DNA of 64,000 nucleotides from Deltaproteobacteria bacterium (GTDB taxonomy: Bacteria > Desulfobacterota > DSM-4660 > Desulfatiglandales > HGW-15), in NCBI GenBank assembly GCA_019308745.1, contig JAFDHO010000009.1, forward strand, positions 1 to 64,000, in the 5' to 3' direction. The notes beneath the pieces were generated by a model. The model worked only from the letters and a program-made list of their open reading frames with translations. It was not told the origin of the DNA and made no database searches. A program made the position numbers and the translations under genes. Positions within the stretch are counted from its first letter, which is position 1, and every line of letters begins with the position of its first letter. Positions 36,263 through 45,956 of this stretch are shown here, one piece after another.

Positions 36263-37563
36263 ACCCCATAACCGTCGGCATAATTGGGATCTTTTGTCTG
36301 TTCCTGCTCCTGGCAATGAGGATGCAGATAGGCTTCAGCATGGCGGTCGTGGGATTCTTGGGATTTGCTGTCCTGACGTCCTTTACCCCGAGCTTTTCGA
36401 TCCTCGGCATGGAACCTTACAAGATCGGGGCCTCTTACAGCCTGACAGTTATTCCCCTTTTTATTCTTATGGGCCAGTTTGCAAACTACTCCGGGATGGG
36501 GTTCGAGATCTACCAGACTGTATACCGGTGGCTCGGTTTCCTCCCCGGCGGGTTGAGCATGGCCACGATCGGGGCCTGCGGGGGCTTTGCCGCCATATCA
36601 GGATCATCCCTTGCCGCCGCTGCCACGATGGGAATGGTGGCCCTTCCCGAGATGAAGCGCTTCAGGTACGACGATTCCCTGGCAACAGGGTGTATTGCCG
36701 CAGGTGGGACCCTCGGGATCCTGATCCCTCCCAGCACGGTCATGATCATTTACGGTATACTGACAGAGCAGCCCATTGCGACGCTCTTCATAGCCGGTGT
36801 TTTTCCGGGCCTTTTGCTGGCCGGGCTCTTCATCCTCACCATATACATCATGACGAAGATCAAGCCCTCCCTGGGACCCCCAGGGCCGAAGTTTACCATG
36901 AAGGAAAAGCTATATTCCCTCAAGGATACCTGGAGCATCCTTTCCCTGTTCTTCCTTGTCATGGGAGGGCTTTACACGGGATGGTTCACCCCCACCGAGG
37001 CAGCGGGTGTTGGGGCCTTTGGTGCCTTCTTGATCACGATTGTCAAGGGGAAGCTGACACGCGCCAACCTGTGGGCATCCCTTGCAGAAACCACCAAGAC
37101 GACCGCCATGGTGTTCCTGATCCTGATCGGCGCCCACATATTCGGTTACTTCCTCACTATCAGCCAGATACCGGATCAGCTTTCAATCCTGGCAACCGAG
37201 GCCGGCCTGGATCGGTACGTCGTAATGTCCCTGCTGGTCCTTGCCTACGCCATCCTGGGTTGTTTCATGGAAGGTCTGGCCATAATGGTCCTCACGATAC
37301 CGGTCGTGTATCCCATGGTGTTGGACCTTGGGTTCGATCCCATATGGTTCGGAGTGATCATCACCCTGGTCATGGAAATGAGCCTGATAACACCCCCGGT
37401 GGGAGTCAATGTATTCATCCTCAGCGGAATAGCAAAGGATGTTCCCATGTACACCATCTTCCGGGGAATCGTTCCCTTCTGGATCGCCATGGTGGCATGC
37501 ATTATCCTGGTAACGATCTTTCCTCAAATAGCCTTGTTCCTGCCGGCAACCATGGGCGGTTAA
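36259..37563 (+). CDS. dctM: TRAP transporter large permease (DctM)
   Basis: The 434-residue protein with about 12 membrane helices carries DctM hallmarks: IPLFILMGQFANYSGM, GACGGFAAISGSSLAAAATMG, GTLGILIPPSTVMIIYG and TPPVGVNVFILSGIAK. The start is ATG 36259 overlapping the dctQ stop; the track's 36064 start reads through dctQ in another frame. The periplasmic binding subunit (DctP) is not in this neighbourhood, so the substrate cannot be guessed. A 447-residue frame on the same strand (36294..37637) is a shadow. Confidence 0.93.
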   Translation: MNPITVGIIGIFCLFLLLAMRMQIGFSMAVVGFLGFAVLTSFTPSFSILGMEPYKIGASYSLTVIPLFILMGQFANYSGMGFEIYQTVYRWLGFLPGGLSMATIGACGGFAAISGSSLAAAATMGMVALPEMKRFRYDDSLATGCIAAGGTLGILIPPSTVMIIYGILTEQPIATLFIAGVFPGLLLAGLFILTIYIMTKIKPSLGPPGPKFTMKEKLYSLKDTWSILSLFFLVMGGLYTGWFTPTEAAGVGAFGAFLITIVKGKLTRANLWASLAETTKTTAMVFLILIGAHIFGYFLTISQIPDQLSILATEAGLDRYVVMSLLVLAYAILGCFMEGLAIMVLTIPVVYPMVLDLGFDPIWFGVIITLVMEMSLITPPVGVNVFILSGIAKDVPMYTIFRGIVPFWIAMVACIILVTIFPQIALFLPATMGG

Positions 37564-37654
37564 GGAAGGAGACCAGGATGTTGGCTGGAAATGCTCCCCC
37601 GCGATCTCTGCCCCATGCCTGCTTTTTCTCCTATTGATCGCAAGAGACATCCGC

Positions 37655-38068
37655 TCAATGGATCTCAAAGGGAATGACCATCAACAATCTGCCCTCGGGA
37701 CCAAGGACATCCACGTGCCATTCCCCTATTTCATGGGCTTGAATCCGCTTTGAGCTGTAAGTCCGCCAATTGGAGGATCCTACCTTGAGATTGACCCGTG
37801 CCCTCTCCTTGTCCCCGTAATACCAGACATGGGTAACAGAGGTGGGGTTCTCCGCGCCCACGATCCTGGTAAAACAGAAAAGCCGATCCGGAGGGACGGC
37901 AAATCGAGTATTCGCATTGAGACATTCCCTGTCTACGACATCTGAGCAAATCTTCCCCTCCGCGACGCTTAGGCCCCCGGGACCCTGGCCGTGGGAGATG
38001 CCTTGAGACACTACCACGACACCCAGGATGACGAGCAGGCCGAAAATACCGGCAAACGTTCGCTTCAT
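37655..38068 (-). CDS. DUF2914 domain protein, secreted or anchored
   Basis: The 137-residue protein begins MKRTFAGIFGLLVILGVVVVSQG, a signal or anchor helix. A DUF2914 domain follows: LFCFTRIVGAENPTSVTHVWYYGDKERARVNLKV, then WRTYSSKRI, then GEWHVDVLGPEGRLL. These domains are periplasmic and of unknown function. ATG 38068 with GAGGAT upstream is preferred over the track's 38128. It converges with dctM. Confidence 0.82.
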   Translation of the reverse strand: MKRTFAGIFGLLVILGVVVVSQGISHGQGPGGLSVAEGKICSDVVDRECLNANTRFAVPPDRLFCFTRIVGAENPTSVTHVWYYGDKERARVNLKVGSSNWRTYSSKRIQAHEIGEWHVDVLGPEGRLLMVIPFEIH

Positions 38069-38350
38069 ACTGTTATCCTCCCGAAATGAATTCCAAAAAA
38101 TTAGATCACAATACGTCCTATTTTTCAACCAGATAATTAGTGGGCCTTTCCCCCTTCACCCTTGTCTTGAAGGTGTTTTTGTGCCACTATGAGACCGATC
38201 AGTCGCGGCCTGTTGCTCGAAGCGAGATGCTATTGCAACTCATCCATCCGGCATGGCCCATCCGGGCGTAAGGCAAACAAAGGGATTCGGCGCGTAGACC
38301 CATGGGGAGTGTCGGGCATTTCTTGTGATGCCCGACCGATCGCAGAGATC

Positions 38351-38851
38351 ATGAAAACAGATGGAGATCATATCCCCGGAGGGGACGAACTAAGGACCCT
38401 GGCCATCAAACTAGTCCTTGAGCAGACCACCATGACCCTGGCAACGGCCAGCGGGGATATGGCGTGGTCAGCGCCCGTCTATTATGTGAACCGGGACTTT
38501 GACTTCTATTTCTTTTCCGATCCGGAATCCAGGCACATAAGGGAGTCCCTGAAGACGGGGCAGGCGTCGGCGAGCATATTTGCCCCTGCCTCCTCCTGGA
38601 GGGACATCAAGGGGATACAGATGTCCGGCGCAGTAGAAACCCACCCTCCTGGACTGGAGGCCATTAATGTCCTGCGAGTCTACCTCAAGAAATACCCCTT
38701 TACCGAAGACTTTTTTGATCCCGGTCAAAAGATCGATCTGGCCACTCTCCTGAAACGGTTCCGGGTGAGATTGTATCGGTTTAGGCCCGACCTGCTCTAC
38801 TATTTAGACAACAGAATCAAGTTCAGCTTCAGGGAAAAGATACCCCTGTGA
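38351..38851 (+). CDS. pyridoxamine 5'-phosphate oxidase-like flavin-binding protein
   Basis: The core of about 166 residues is a split-barrel PNPOx-like domain (TTMTLATASGDMAWSAPVYYVN, FYFFSDPESRHIRESLKTGQASASIF, GIQMSGAVE). It probably binds FMN or a related cofactor, but PdxH-specific residues are not evident. The track frame starts at 38189, but the upstream 54 residues look non-coding. ATG 38351 is my choice, with only a weak AGAG site. Confidence 0.75.
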   Translation: MKTDGDHIPGGDELRTLAIKLVLEQTTMTLATASGDMAWSAPVYYVNRDFDFYFFSDPESRHIRESLKTGQASASIFAPASSWRDIKGIQMSGAVETHPPGLEAINVLRVYLKKYPFTEDFFDPGQKIDLATLLKRFRVRLYRFRPDLLYYLDNRIKFSFREKIPL

Positions 38852-38914
38852 GGTTATGCCCTTGGTTGTTGGCCTAGGACCCAAAGTAATAATCATGGGG
38901 TCAAGGATTGAGCC

Positions 38915-39394
38915 ATGAGTCGGGAATTGAGCAAAAAGGCACAGGTGGTGCAGGAGGCCCTCAGGGAATTCGGGCTTTCCTGCGAAGTGGTCCAATTACC
39001 TGATTCCACGAGGACCGCGAAAGAGGCGGCCCAGGCCATTGGATGCTCTGTCGATCAGATAGCAAAGTCCATTGTGTTCAAGGGCATACAGACCGGTAGG
39101 CCATACTTGGTCGTCGCCAGGGGGACCAAGAGGGTGGACGAAAGAAAACTGGAGGCAATTGTTCGAGAGCCTGTGGAAAAGGCCGATGCTGATTTCGTGC
39201 GCAGGGAGACAGGCTTTGCCATCGGCGGTGTCCCTCCATTAGGCCACACGAAAAAGATAGACACCTTCATCGATGAAGGCCTGAGCCAGCATGAGAGTTT
39301 GTGGGCGGCTGCGGGCACCCCTCATGCTGTCTTTAAGCTTACCCCGGAAGACTTGTCCAGGATCACCTCCGGGCTGATTGTCAAGATAAGCTAG
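38915..39394 (+). CDS. ybaK: YbaK/EbsC-family aminoacyl-tRNA deacylase-like protein
   Basis: The 159-residue protein shows the YbaK/ProX core: IAKSIVFKG with the conserved Lys near residue 51, AIGGVPPLGH near 105, and AAAGTPHAVFKL near 133. The family clears misacylated Cys- or Ala-tRNA-Pro and similar errors. Its 3' end overlaps the gpmI 3' end by four bases (convergent). Which mischarged tRNA it acts on is not decided by sequence. Confidence 0.88.
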   Translation: MSRELSKKAQVVQEALREFGLSCEVVQLPDSTRTAKEAAQAIGCSVDQIAKSIVFKGIQTGRPYLVVARGTKRVDERKLEAIVREPVEKADADFVRRETGFAIGGVPPLGHTKKIDTFIDEGLSQHESLWAAAGTPHAVFKLTPEDLSRITSGLIVKIS

Positions 39395-41031
39395 GTGCTG
39401 CCTGCCATCCTGATCAGAGACGGGTCATAGTCTTCGGGCTTTTCGTAGCCCAGGAGGTTCAAGAGTGTGGCAGCTACGTTTGAAAGGCCGGGCCTTTCCA
39501 CCGGGGCCATCTCGTATTCCCGGTTATACCCTGGATCGAATATCGCAAAGGGCACCGGATTCAAAGAGTGGGCGGTCCTTACCTTTCTGTTGCCCCCGTT
39601 ATCGTAGGTAAACATGAGATCCGCGTTGCCGTGATCCGAGGTCACGACGGCAATCCCTCCCAATTCCTCCGTGACCTTCAGGAGATCCCCTACACATCGG
39701 TCAACCGTCTCCACGGCGACTATTGCCGCCTCCATAACTCCCGTATGCCCGACCATGTCCCCGTTGGCGAAGTTCAAGCGACCGAACCGGTAACTCCTTT
39801 CTTCGAGCAGCCCTATTGTCCTTTTTGTTATTTCAGGTGCCTTCATTGCGGGCGCCCTGTCGAATTCTATCTTGTCTGAAGGAATCTCTATATAGGTCTC
39901 CAGATTTTCATCAATATAACCGGACCTGTTGCCGTTCCAAAAGTAGGTAACATGCCCAAATTTCTGCGTCTCGGATATGGCGAACATCTCCACCGCTTCA
40001 CTGCAAAGATATTCGCTTATGGTCCTGTCGATGGCCGGAGGATGAACAAGGTAATTAGGAGGGATGTGCAAATCCCCGTCGTACTCCATAATCCCCGCAT
40101 ACAGGATATCAGGAAGCGGTCCCCTGTCGAACTCGCTAAAATCCTTTTCACTGAAGGCCCTGGATATTTCAATGGCCCTGTCCCCCCTGAAATTGAAACA
40201 AATCACCGCATCCCCGTCCAATACGGGGCCTATGGGATTCCCTCTGCCATCTACTACCACAAAGGCATCGAGATATTGATCCGTCACAGCCGGACCTTCC
40301 TCATAGAAAACCCTTATGGCCTCGGAGGCCGAGGAAAAGGGCCTCGCTTTACCCAGGACATGGGCTTCCCACCCTCTCTTTACGATGGACCAATCTGCAT
40401 TGTATCTGTCCATCGTAACCTTCATGCGGCCTCCCCCTGAGGCGATGGCATAGTCCAGTCCCCTTTCCTTTGATATTTTCTTGAGCTTTTTTTCCGTGGG
40501 AATGACATATCTCAATGCAGTACGTTCTCCCACATCTCTCCCATCCAATAGGGCATGCACCCTTACCCTTTTTATACTCGTCTCCGCGCACCTGTCCAAG
40601 AAGGCAAAGAGGTGGTCGATATGAGAGTGGACATTCCCGTCAGACAGGAGCCCCAGAAAATGAATCGTCCCTCCCTCCTCGCCCCTTTGAACGATCCTTT
40701 TCCACAGATCTGTCTCGAAGATCTCTCCCTTTTCAATAGCCCTGTTTACGAGCCTGGCGCCCTGGTCAAACACCCTGCCCGCTCCGAGGGCATTGTGTCC
40801 CACCTCGCTATTCCCCATGTCCTGGTCAGTGGGCAGGCCAACGGCCGTTCCGTGGGCCTGGAGTTGTGTGTAAAACCTCGATCCCGTCAACCGGTCGATG
40901 TTGGGGGTCCTTGCCAGGTACACGGCATTCCTTTCATCCTGGGGACCCACTCCAATGCCGTCCATGATAATGAGTAGTAAGGGGCCCTTTCTTCCTTCAA
41001 AGCTTCCAAGTTTCTTCAGGCTAAGTTGCAC
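39391..41031 (-). CDS. gpmI: 2,3-bisphosphoglycerate-independent phosphoglycerate mutase
   Basis: The 546-residue glycolytic enzyme has the alkaline-phosphatase-like metal site: IIMDGIGVGP near residue 22, catalytic Ser in DMGNSEVGHNALGAG near 74, and VVTSDHGNADLM near 465. It interconverts 3- and 2-phosphoglycerate. The start is a GTG at 41031 with AAGGAG eight bases before it. It is about 30 residues longer than E. coli GpmI because of a short N-terminal extension and inserts. Confidence 0.95.
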   Translation of the reverse strand: MQLSLKKLGSFEGRKGPLLLIIMDGIGVGPQDERNAVYLARTPNIDRLTGSRFYTQLQAHGTAVGLPTDQDMGNSEVGHNALGAGRVFDQGARLVNRAIEKGEIFETDLWKRIVQRGEEGGTIHFLGLLSDGNVHSHIDHLFAFLDRCAETSIKRVRVHALLDGRDVGERTALRYVIPTEKKLKKISKERGLDYAIASGGGRMKVTMDRYNADWSIVKRGWEAHVLGKARPFSSASEAIRVFYEEGPAVTDQYLDAFVVVDGRGNPIGPVLDGDAVICFNFRGDRAIEISRAFSEKDFSEFDRGPLPDILYAGIMEYDGDLHIPPNYLVHPPAIDRTISEYLCSEAVEMFAISETQKFGHVTYFWNGNRSGYIDENLETYIEIPSDKIEFDRAPAMKAPEITKRTIGLLEERSYRFGRLNFANGDMVGHTGVMEAAIVAVETVDRCVGDLLKVTEELGGIAVVTSDHGNADLMFTYDNGGNRKVRTAHSLNPVPFAIFDPGYNREYEMAPVERPGLSNVAATLLNLLGYEKPEDYDPSLIRMAGST

Positions 41032-41110
41032 CGTATTTTCTCCTTCCAGGCGCGAGGCATACCAGGCCGTGACTTTCTCCCGATTCGCTCGAAGAATTCT
41101 GATGGTTGAC

Positions 41111-42262
41111 TCACTTTTGGCAAGGATTCGGAAAGGTTTCAGAATAGTGGCTCAGTTTTCTTAGGTTCTCGTTGCTTACCCCAATACCCAGACCGGAGCC
41201 CCCCAGAGGCCCGGCTTCCCCCCCGGGCCCGAAGGAGACGTCTTCTAAAGTTATGTTTTCCCTAAGCAGAAATCGGTCATAGGAGCCGTCATAGTAGAGG
41301 GAATCCCTGCACAGGAGAGAAAGGGCCCTTCCCGCAGCAGAAAGAAGGCCTGACTCCCCCAGTTGGCAGGCTATCTGGAAGACAATCCCCTGTTCCCGGA
41401 GATACTCTATTATCCTCAGGGACCTCCGGAAGCCGCCGCATTTGGATAGTCTGACATTGATCATATCGTAATGGCCTTCAGCCACAAGATCTTTGACATC
41501 TTCCAGGGTGCAGGCAGACTCATCGGCCATGAGCTTGACATTCAACTCCTTAAGGATGTTCGAGAAATCGCTTAGCCCTTGGTCTCCAGGCACCATAGGC
41601 TGTTCCACTACCCTTATATTGTACTCTTCAATAAGGGGAATATGGCTAAGGGAAAGGCCCAGGTCCCACGCCCCGTTCACGTCTATCTTGAGGTCGCAAC
41701 CCCTTTCAAAAACATCAACTATCACTTTAAGCATCTCACTATTTTTCTTGAAATCCCGATCCATTTTCAGTTTTATCCTTGTGATTCCCAGCCCCTTGAT
41801 GAACTCGGCTATCTCAAGGATCTGATCCCTCCCACCCAGGGGCATGGCAGCACCGTAAAAGATCTTTTCTGTGAAATGGCCGAGGGGAAAGTACTCGATG
41901 ATAGGTTTCCCCTCCTTCTTCCCGAGGGCGTCCAGCAGGGACATCTCCACAGCACAGAGGGCTGCATTACGTTCTCGGCCCTCCGGGACACTATCCACAA
42001 ACTCCCATACCTGTGATATGTCCTCCAGATCCCAGGGGAAATGGGGGTGGGCCAGGAACAACTTGATGCTCTCGATTGAACTCTCCTGGGTTTCGCCCGT
42101 GACGTAGGGCCTTGGGGCCCCTTCGCCGTAACCGGTCACGCCTCCGTTTCCGAGAATTTCGACGATTGTATTCTCTGCTATCGTCCCGCTCTTCAGTGCA
42201 TGGGGAAAGGCCTGCAAGAACGGCAAAGAAACATGATAAAGGTTTACTCTGTCGACTCTCAT
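41111..42262 (-). CDS. enolase-superfamily enzyme (muconate cycloisomerase/dipeptide epimerase group)
   Basis: The 383-residue protein has the two-lysine MLE-subgroup active site: KLKM near residue 175, metal ligands Asp in IDVNGAW near 200, Glu in VVEQP near 227 and Asp in MADES near 253, and the second Lys in RLSKCGG near 279. Possible activities include Ala-Glu dipeptide epimerase and o-succinylbenzoate synthase. No menaquinone or murein-recycling genes are adjacent to decide. No ribosome site is visible, and it follows the kinase gene after 12 bases, so it may be translationally coupled. Confidence 0.85.
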   Translation of the reverse strand: MRVDRVNLYHVSLPFLQAFPHALKSGTIAENTIVEILGNGGVTGYGEGAPRPYVTGETQESSIESIKLFLAHPHFPWDLEDISQVWEFVDSVPEGRERNAALCAVEMSLLDALGKKEGKPIIEYFPLGHFTEKIFYGAAMPLGGRDQILEIAEFIKGLGITRIKLKMDRDFKKNSEMLKVIVDVFERGCDLKIDVNGAWDLGLSLSHIPLIEEYNIRVVEQPMVPGDQGLSDFSNILKELNVKLMADESACTLEDVKDLVAEGHYDMINVRLSKCGGFRRSLRIIEYLREQGIVFQIACQLGESGLLSAAGRALSLLCRDSLYYDGSYDRFLLRENITLEDVSFGPGGEAGPLGGSGLGIGVSNENLRKLSHYSETFPNPCQK

Positions 42263-42274
42263 AGCGGGGTATTT

Positions 42275-44221
42275 CTAATGTCGTGCCATCGGGGAACCGA
42301 CTGCGGGGTCAAAGGGGATATTCAGTACAAAGGTGGTGCCTTCATTGACCTTGCTCTTCACTTCGATAGTGCCACCGTGGTCACGTATATTCTGGTATGC
42401 GATGAAGAGCCCCAGGCCGGTACCGTTATGAAGGCTGCTCTTGTGCTTCGTTGTGAAGTAGGGATCAAAGATCTTGTCAATGTTGGATTCCTCTATGCCC
42501 GGCCCTGTATCCCTGATTTCTATTATCACTCCTTGACGCTTACCCTCCCTTTCGATTCCCCTCGTCACGATTTCAATTTCCCCCCCCTCCGGGGTAAACT
42601 CTACCGCATTCGAGAGGAGGTTGATGATTACTTGCTTCATCTTTTCAGCATCCAGCCAGACCTTCCCGAACCTGGGATCAAACTTCCTTAGAATGCTTAT
42701 CTTTTTTGCGTTACTTTGAGGGGAAAGGAGCAGGATCATCCTATCAATCAGGCTATGGAGGTCATTGTATTCAAAGTGGGACTCCTTTGTCTTCACCAGA
42801 TCAAGCAATTCAGTAATGAGATTATTAACCCTTTCGGTCTCCTCCATCGCAATCTTGTAAAAGTCATTTCTGAACTCCTCATCGTCGTATTTCGCAGGAA
42901 GAAGCTGAATGAAGGTCCCTATTGCCGTCATGGGGTTCTTTATCTCGTGGGCGAGCCTTGCCGCCAGATTGCCCAGAAAGGAGAACTTCTCCGCCCTGCT
43001 CAAAAGGGTCTGGGATTCCTTGAGCTCCAGCATCTGCTCTTTAAGCCTGCTGTATAGCTTGGCGTTCTCGATGGCAATTGCGATCTGGGGTGCAAATATG
43101 TCCAAGGTCTCCCTCGTCTCCTTGGGAACCCCTTTACCATGGACCGCGTCTGTCGCGAGAACGCCTATGACCTTGGACCTCGTGATCAAAGGGACCACGT
43201 AGGCCGAGGCCGGCTGGCCGTAGACCAGCATGATGTTTCCCTTTCGGAGCCTCGAGCTCTCAATGTCCGGAACATATTCCGACTTGCCCGTATTGGTTAC
43301 CCTGACCAGCAGATTGCTTACTCGCTCCAGGGGAATTTTGTAGTTTCTTATGGCCTCCGGAACTCCTCCCTCAAAACCGACCCCGTAGAGGTACTGGAGG
43401 CACTGCTCTTCCTCCTTGACCAGCATGATCAAGGCGCGATTAATCTCGCACACGTTGGAGAGGAGGTTCATAATAGACTTCATTAACTGATCCAACTCCA
43501 GGATGGACAGTATGGCCTTTCCCGTCTCCTGGATTGCCGTTACCTGCTTGATCTTCCTGTCAAGCTCCTGGTTCAAGCGATTGACTTCTTCATATTTCTG
43601 CTCGATGATCTCTTTGTCGTCCTCCATCTCCTTGATGATTTCCATGAGGACGGCCTTTGACCCAAAGAACCTGGAGAAGACCTCGTGGAACCGAAAACAG
43701 CAATTCTCTGTCAGCTTCAAGGGTTTTCCCCCCCATATGATAGGCATGTACGTGTAGGAGCCTTGGTTCATGAGACACAGATGCTTTGAGACCTTCATGT
43801 TCCCGTCCCAGTGAAGCCTCACGAGGGCCTCATTCTTTTCTATTTCGACCAGATCGACTCTCTTATTTCTATTGTAAGTGTCATTTATCTTCTGGGCGTG
43901 CTTGAGGGCGTTTTTGTAAGACCAGAACGCCTTGACCAGGATTCGCTGGGTATAGCCCAGAGATGTGTTTTCGATGGCGTGCCTGGCAATTTTGTAGGCA
44001 ATTGTCTTATCGTTGAAGAGGAGGCTCGCCCTTTCATACAATTCTGAGGCCAGGGCACAGGAAATCCAGTTGTTGGGGTCCCTCAAGAATTGTTCGGGTT
44101 CGGGTAAGTCATCGATTTCAGGATGGAGGTCCTTCAGCAGGGATGAACAATCACCGTTGTTGTGTTCTCTGACATAGTCCAGTATTGCCCGTGAATTGAT
44201 GCAGCTTACTTCCTTTTCCAT
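42275..44221 (-). CDS. GAF-domain sensor histidine kinase with unassigned N-terminal domain
   Basis: The 648-residue cytosolic kinase has a GAF domain at about residues 245-400, a HisKA domain with the phospho-acceptor His in LAHEIKNPMTAIG near 423, and an HATPase with NLLSNAVEFTPEGG, DTGPGIEESNIDKIF and GTGLGLFIA. Residues 1-190 form a conserved-looking, Cys/Trp/His-containing domain (PNNWISCALASELYERA, LVRLHWDGNMKVSKHLCLMNQGS, ENCCFRFHEVF) I cannot name. No membrane helix is seen. Its likely partner is the sigma-54 response regulator at 47494, by proximity only. Confidence 0.9.
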   Translation of the reverse strand: MEKEVSCINSRAILDYVREHNNGDCSSLLKDLHPEIDDLPEPEQFLRDPNNWISCALASELYERASLLFNDKTIAYKIARHAIENTSLGYTQRILVKAFWSYKNALKHAQKINDTYNRNKRVDLVEIEKNEALVRLHWDGNMKVSKHLCLMNQGSYTYMPIIWGGKPLKLTENCCFRFHEVFSRFFGSKAVLMEIIKEMEDDKEIIEQKYEEVNRLNQELDRKIKQVTAIQETGKAILSILELDQLMKSIMNLLSNVCEINRALIMLVKEEEQCLQYLYGVGFEGGVPEAIRNYKIPLERVSNLLVRVTNTGKSEYVPDIESSRLRKGNIMLVYGQPASAYVVPLITRSKVIGVLATDAVHGKGVPKETRETLDIFAPQIAIAIENAKLYSRLKEQMLELKESQTLLSRAEKFSFLGNLAARLAHEIKNPMTAIGTFIQLLPAKYDDEEFRNDFYKIAMEETERVNNLITELLDLVKTKESHFEYNDLHSLIDRMILLLSPQSNAKKISILRKFDPRFGKVWLDAEKMKQVIINLLSNAVEFTPEGGEIEIVTRGIEREGKRQGVIIEIRDTGPGIEESNIDKIFDPYFTTKHKSSLHNGTGLGLFIAYQNIRDHGGTIEVKSKVNEGTTFVLNIPFDPAVGSPMARH

Positions 44222-44259
44222 GGCCTATGCCCTCCAAAAGAAGTTGTTCCAAGCTCGCC

Positions 44260-45798
44260 TTATATGTCCAGCTGCCGTATACTTCTCTCTCCGGCCATCA
44301 ACTTCTTGTATTTTGCAGTGAGTGCCGGGACTGCCTCCCTGAAGGCTCTCAGACTTCCGCTCCTTGCGTCAAACACCCCCCTTCCGGTCCCTCTGTAGCA
44401 GCACTCTGGAATCGAAGCATCTTTCAGTGACTTCGCAGGCAAACGAAAAAAAGGCATCATATTCAAGATTTCACCTTGAAGTCTTTCGGTGGGATTGGAT
44501 AGATGAAAAATTTCTTCCATGTACGCTAAGATCTTTTCGAAATCGAGATCTCTTGATGTCCGGGTGACCACGTTATCGCTGAAGACCCCATTGTCATGAA
44601 AGATCACATCGGGCAAGGATTTGGCAAACTTATATAACTTTGTCTTGGGGTAGACCCTGCACTCCCCTATCTTGAACACATATCCGCCGGGCCCTTTGAT
44701 CCTCGAAAGCTCTCTAACGAATTGGAGGCTTTCCTCCAAATCCTTTTCGGTGTCCCCCGGATAGCCGGCTATCATGAAAATCATAATGGGAATGTCGTTT
44801 CTTACGGCCTCCTCGAAGACCCTGACCGTATTTCCCACATATTTTGCATAATGGGACCGGTCTTTGACCTTGTTCATCCGCTTCAATGTGTCAAAGCTCG
44901 CTGATTCAAAACCAAGGGCAATCATGCCGACTGCGTTTGAGATCTCCGGAATGATAGAGGGATCCATCACGTCACTGCGAGTCTCGAAGTTTACCTTTAA
45001 CCCTAGCGAGCGCAGCATTGGAAACAGGTGAAAAGACCGAAACAGGGCGTCGCTGACCATGAGTGTTTTCGCATTACTTGCTTTTGAAAGCCTCCCCAAA
45101 TCCTCTCTAACCACTTCAGAGGGAACTTCCCTCCGAATTGGCCGGATAAACTCCTCCATGCAAAAATTACATTGATAGGGACAGCCCCTGCTGAAGGAAT
45201 AAGGCAAAATATCATAGGCCATAGGATATTTTAATAGCCCCAAATCCATCGGTGCCTTGGTGCTCAAGTCAACTCTGACCGGTTGCCTGTTTGCGTGAAT
45301 CTCCCCGCCTCGCCTGTAGGCAGTATTAGGAATCTCTTCTCCGAGGGGGTCGCCTCCCTTTTCCAGGATCGAGACAATCCTAAGCGCCCCGGGCTCCCCT
45401 TCTCCTAGCACAATGATATCTACCGCAGAGGTCCTCGAAAGCAATTCCTCATAGTAGAGGGTCGGGAAATAACCCCCCATGAAGACAAAGATATTCGGAT
45501 CCGCAGCCTTAATGGCCTCGCTCAGGTGGATGGCTTCCTCCGCCTGGGATATAGCCGTGCAAGATATTCCGACACCCGATGGCTTCATTGACTGGACATC
45601 TTCCAGAAACGAGGCGTAAATCTCTTCCTTCCCTTTCTGGTCAAGAGGCAACCCGTAATCCACGGGGATAGAAATGATCTTGATATCTAAGCCGGGGAGG
45701 TGGGACTTGATATAGCTGCCTATCTCCAGGATGGGCAGGGGGTAGGCAGGTATATACATATCGATGTTCTTTGATATTGGCTCCACCAGAAGGATCAT
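44260..45798 (-). CDS. B12-binding-domain radical SAM protein
   Basis: The 512-residue protein has an N-terminal cobalamin-binding-like Rossmann domain (residues 1-150, MGGYFPTLYYEELL and VLGEGEPGAL) and a radical SAM core with the iron-sulfur motif CPYQCNFC near residue 213. SAM-binding segments include ALGFESASFDTLKRMNK. The DxHxxG cobalamin motif is not evident, so B12 may not bind. The substrate is unknown; related proteins act in lipid, hopanoid or antibiotic modification. It lies between the acyltransferase and kinase genes on the same strand, so a role in lipid modification is a guess. Confidence 0.85.
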   Translation of the reverse strand: MILLVEPISKNIDMYIPAYPLPILEIGSYIKSHLPGLDIKIISIPVDYGLPLDQKGKEEIYASFLEDVQSMKPSGVGISCTAISQAEEAIHLSEAIKAADPNIFVFMGGYFPTLYYEELLSRTSAVDIIVLGEGEPGALRIVSILEKGGDPLGEEIPNTAYRRGGEIHANRQPVRVDLSTKAPMDLGLLKYPMAYDILPYSFSRGCPYQCNFCMEEFIRPIRREVPSEVVREDLGRLSKASNAKTLMVSDALFRSFHLFPMLRSLGLKVNFETRSDVMDPSIIPEISNAVGMIALGFESASFDTLKRMNKVKDRSHYAKYVGNTVRVFEEAVRNDIPIMIFMIAGYPGDTEKDLEESLQFVRELSRIKGPGGYVFKIGECRVYPKTKLYKFAKSLPDVIFHDNGVFSDNVVTRTSRDLDFEKILAYMEEIFHLSNPTERLQGEILNMMPFFRLPAKSLKDASIPECCYRGTGRGVFDARSGSLRAFREAVPALTAKYKKLMAGERSIRQLDI

Positions 45799-45956
45799 GG
45801 GATGAGTTCCAAATCAATTGTTCGGTTAACGATGATCAAGTATCTTATGAAAAAAATGGGATATGTCAAAAAGATTTGTCTGTCTATGTTCAAACTCCAG
45901 GGCGCCTCCCTCTGGCAAAGGCCTGCGCACAAACCTCTTCCGGGCCCGGCCGAGAA

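Noticed and set aside
36294-37637. 447-residue plus-strand frame across dctM
   Set aside because: It is a shadow frame of dctM with His/Arg/Pro-rich composition, no ribosome site and no family features.
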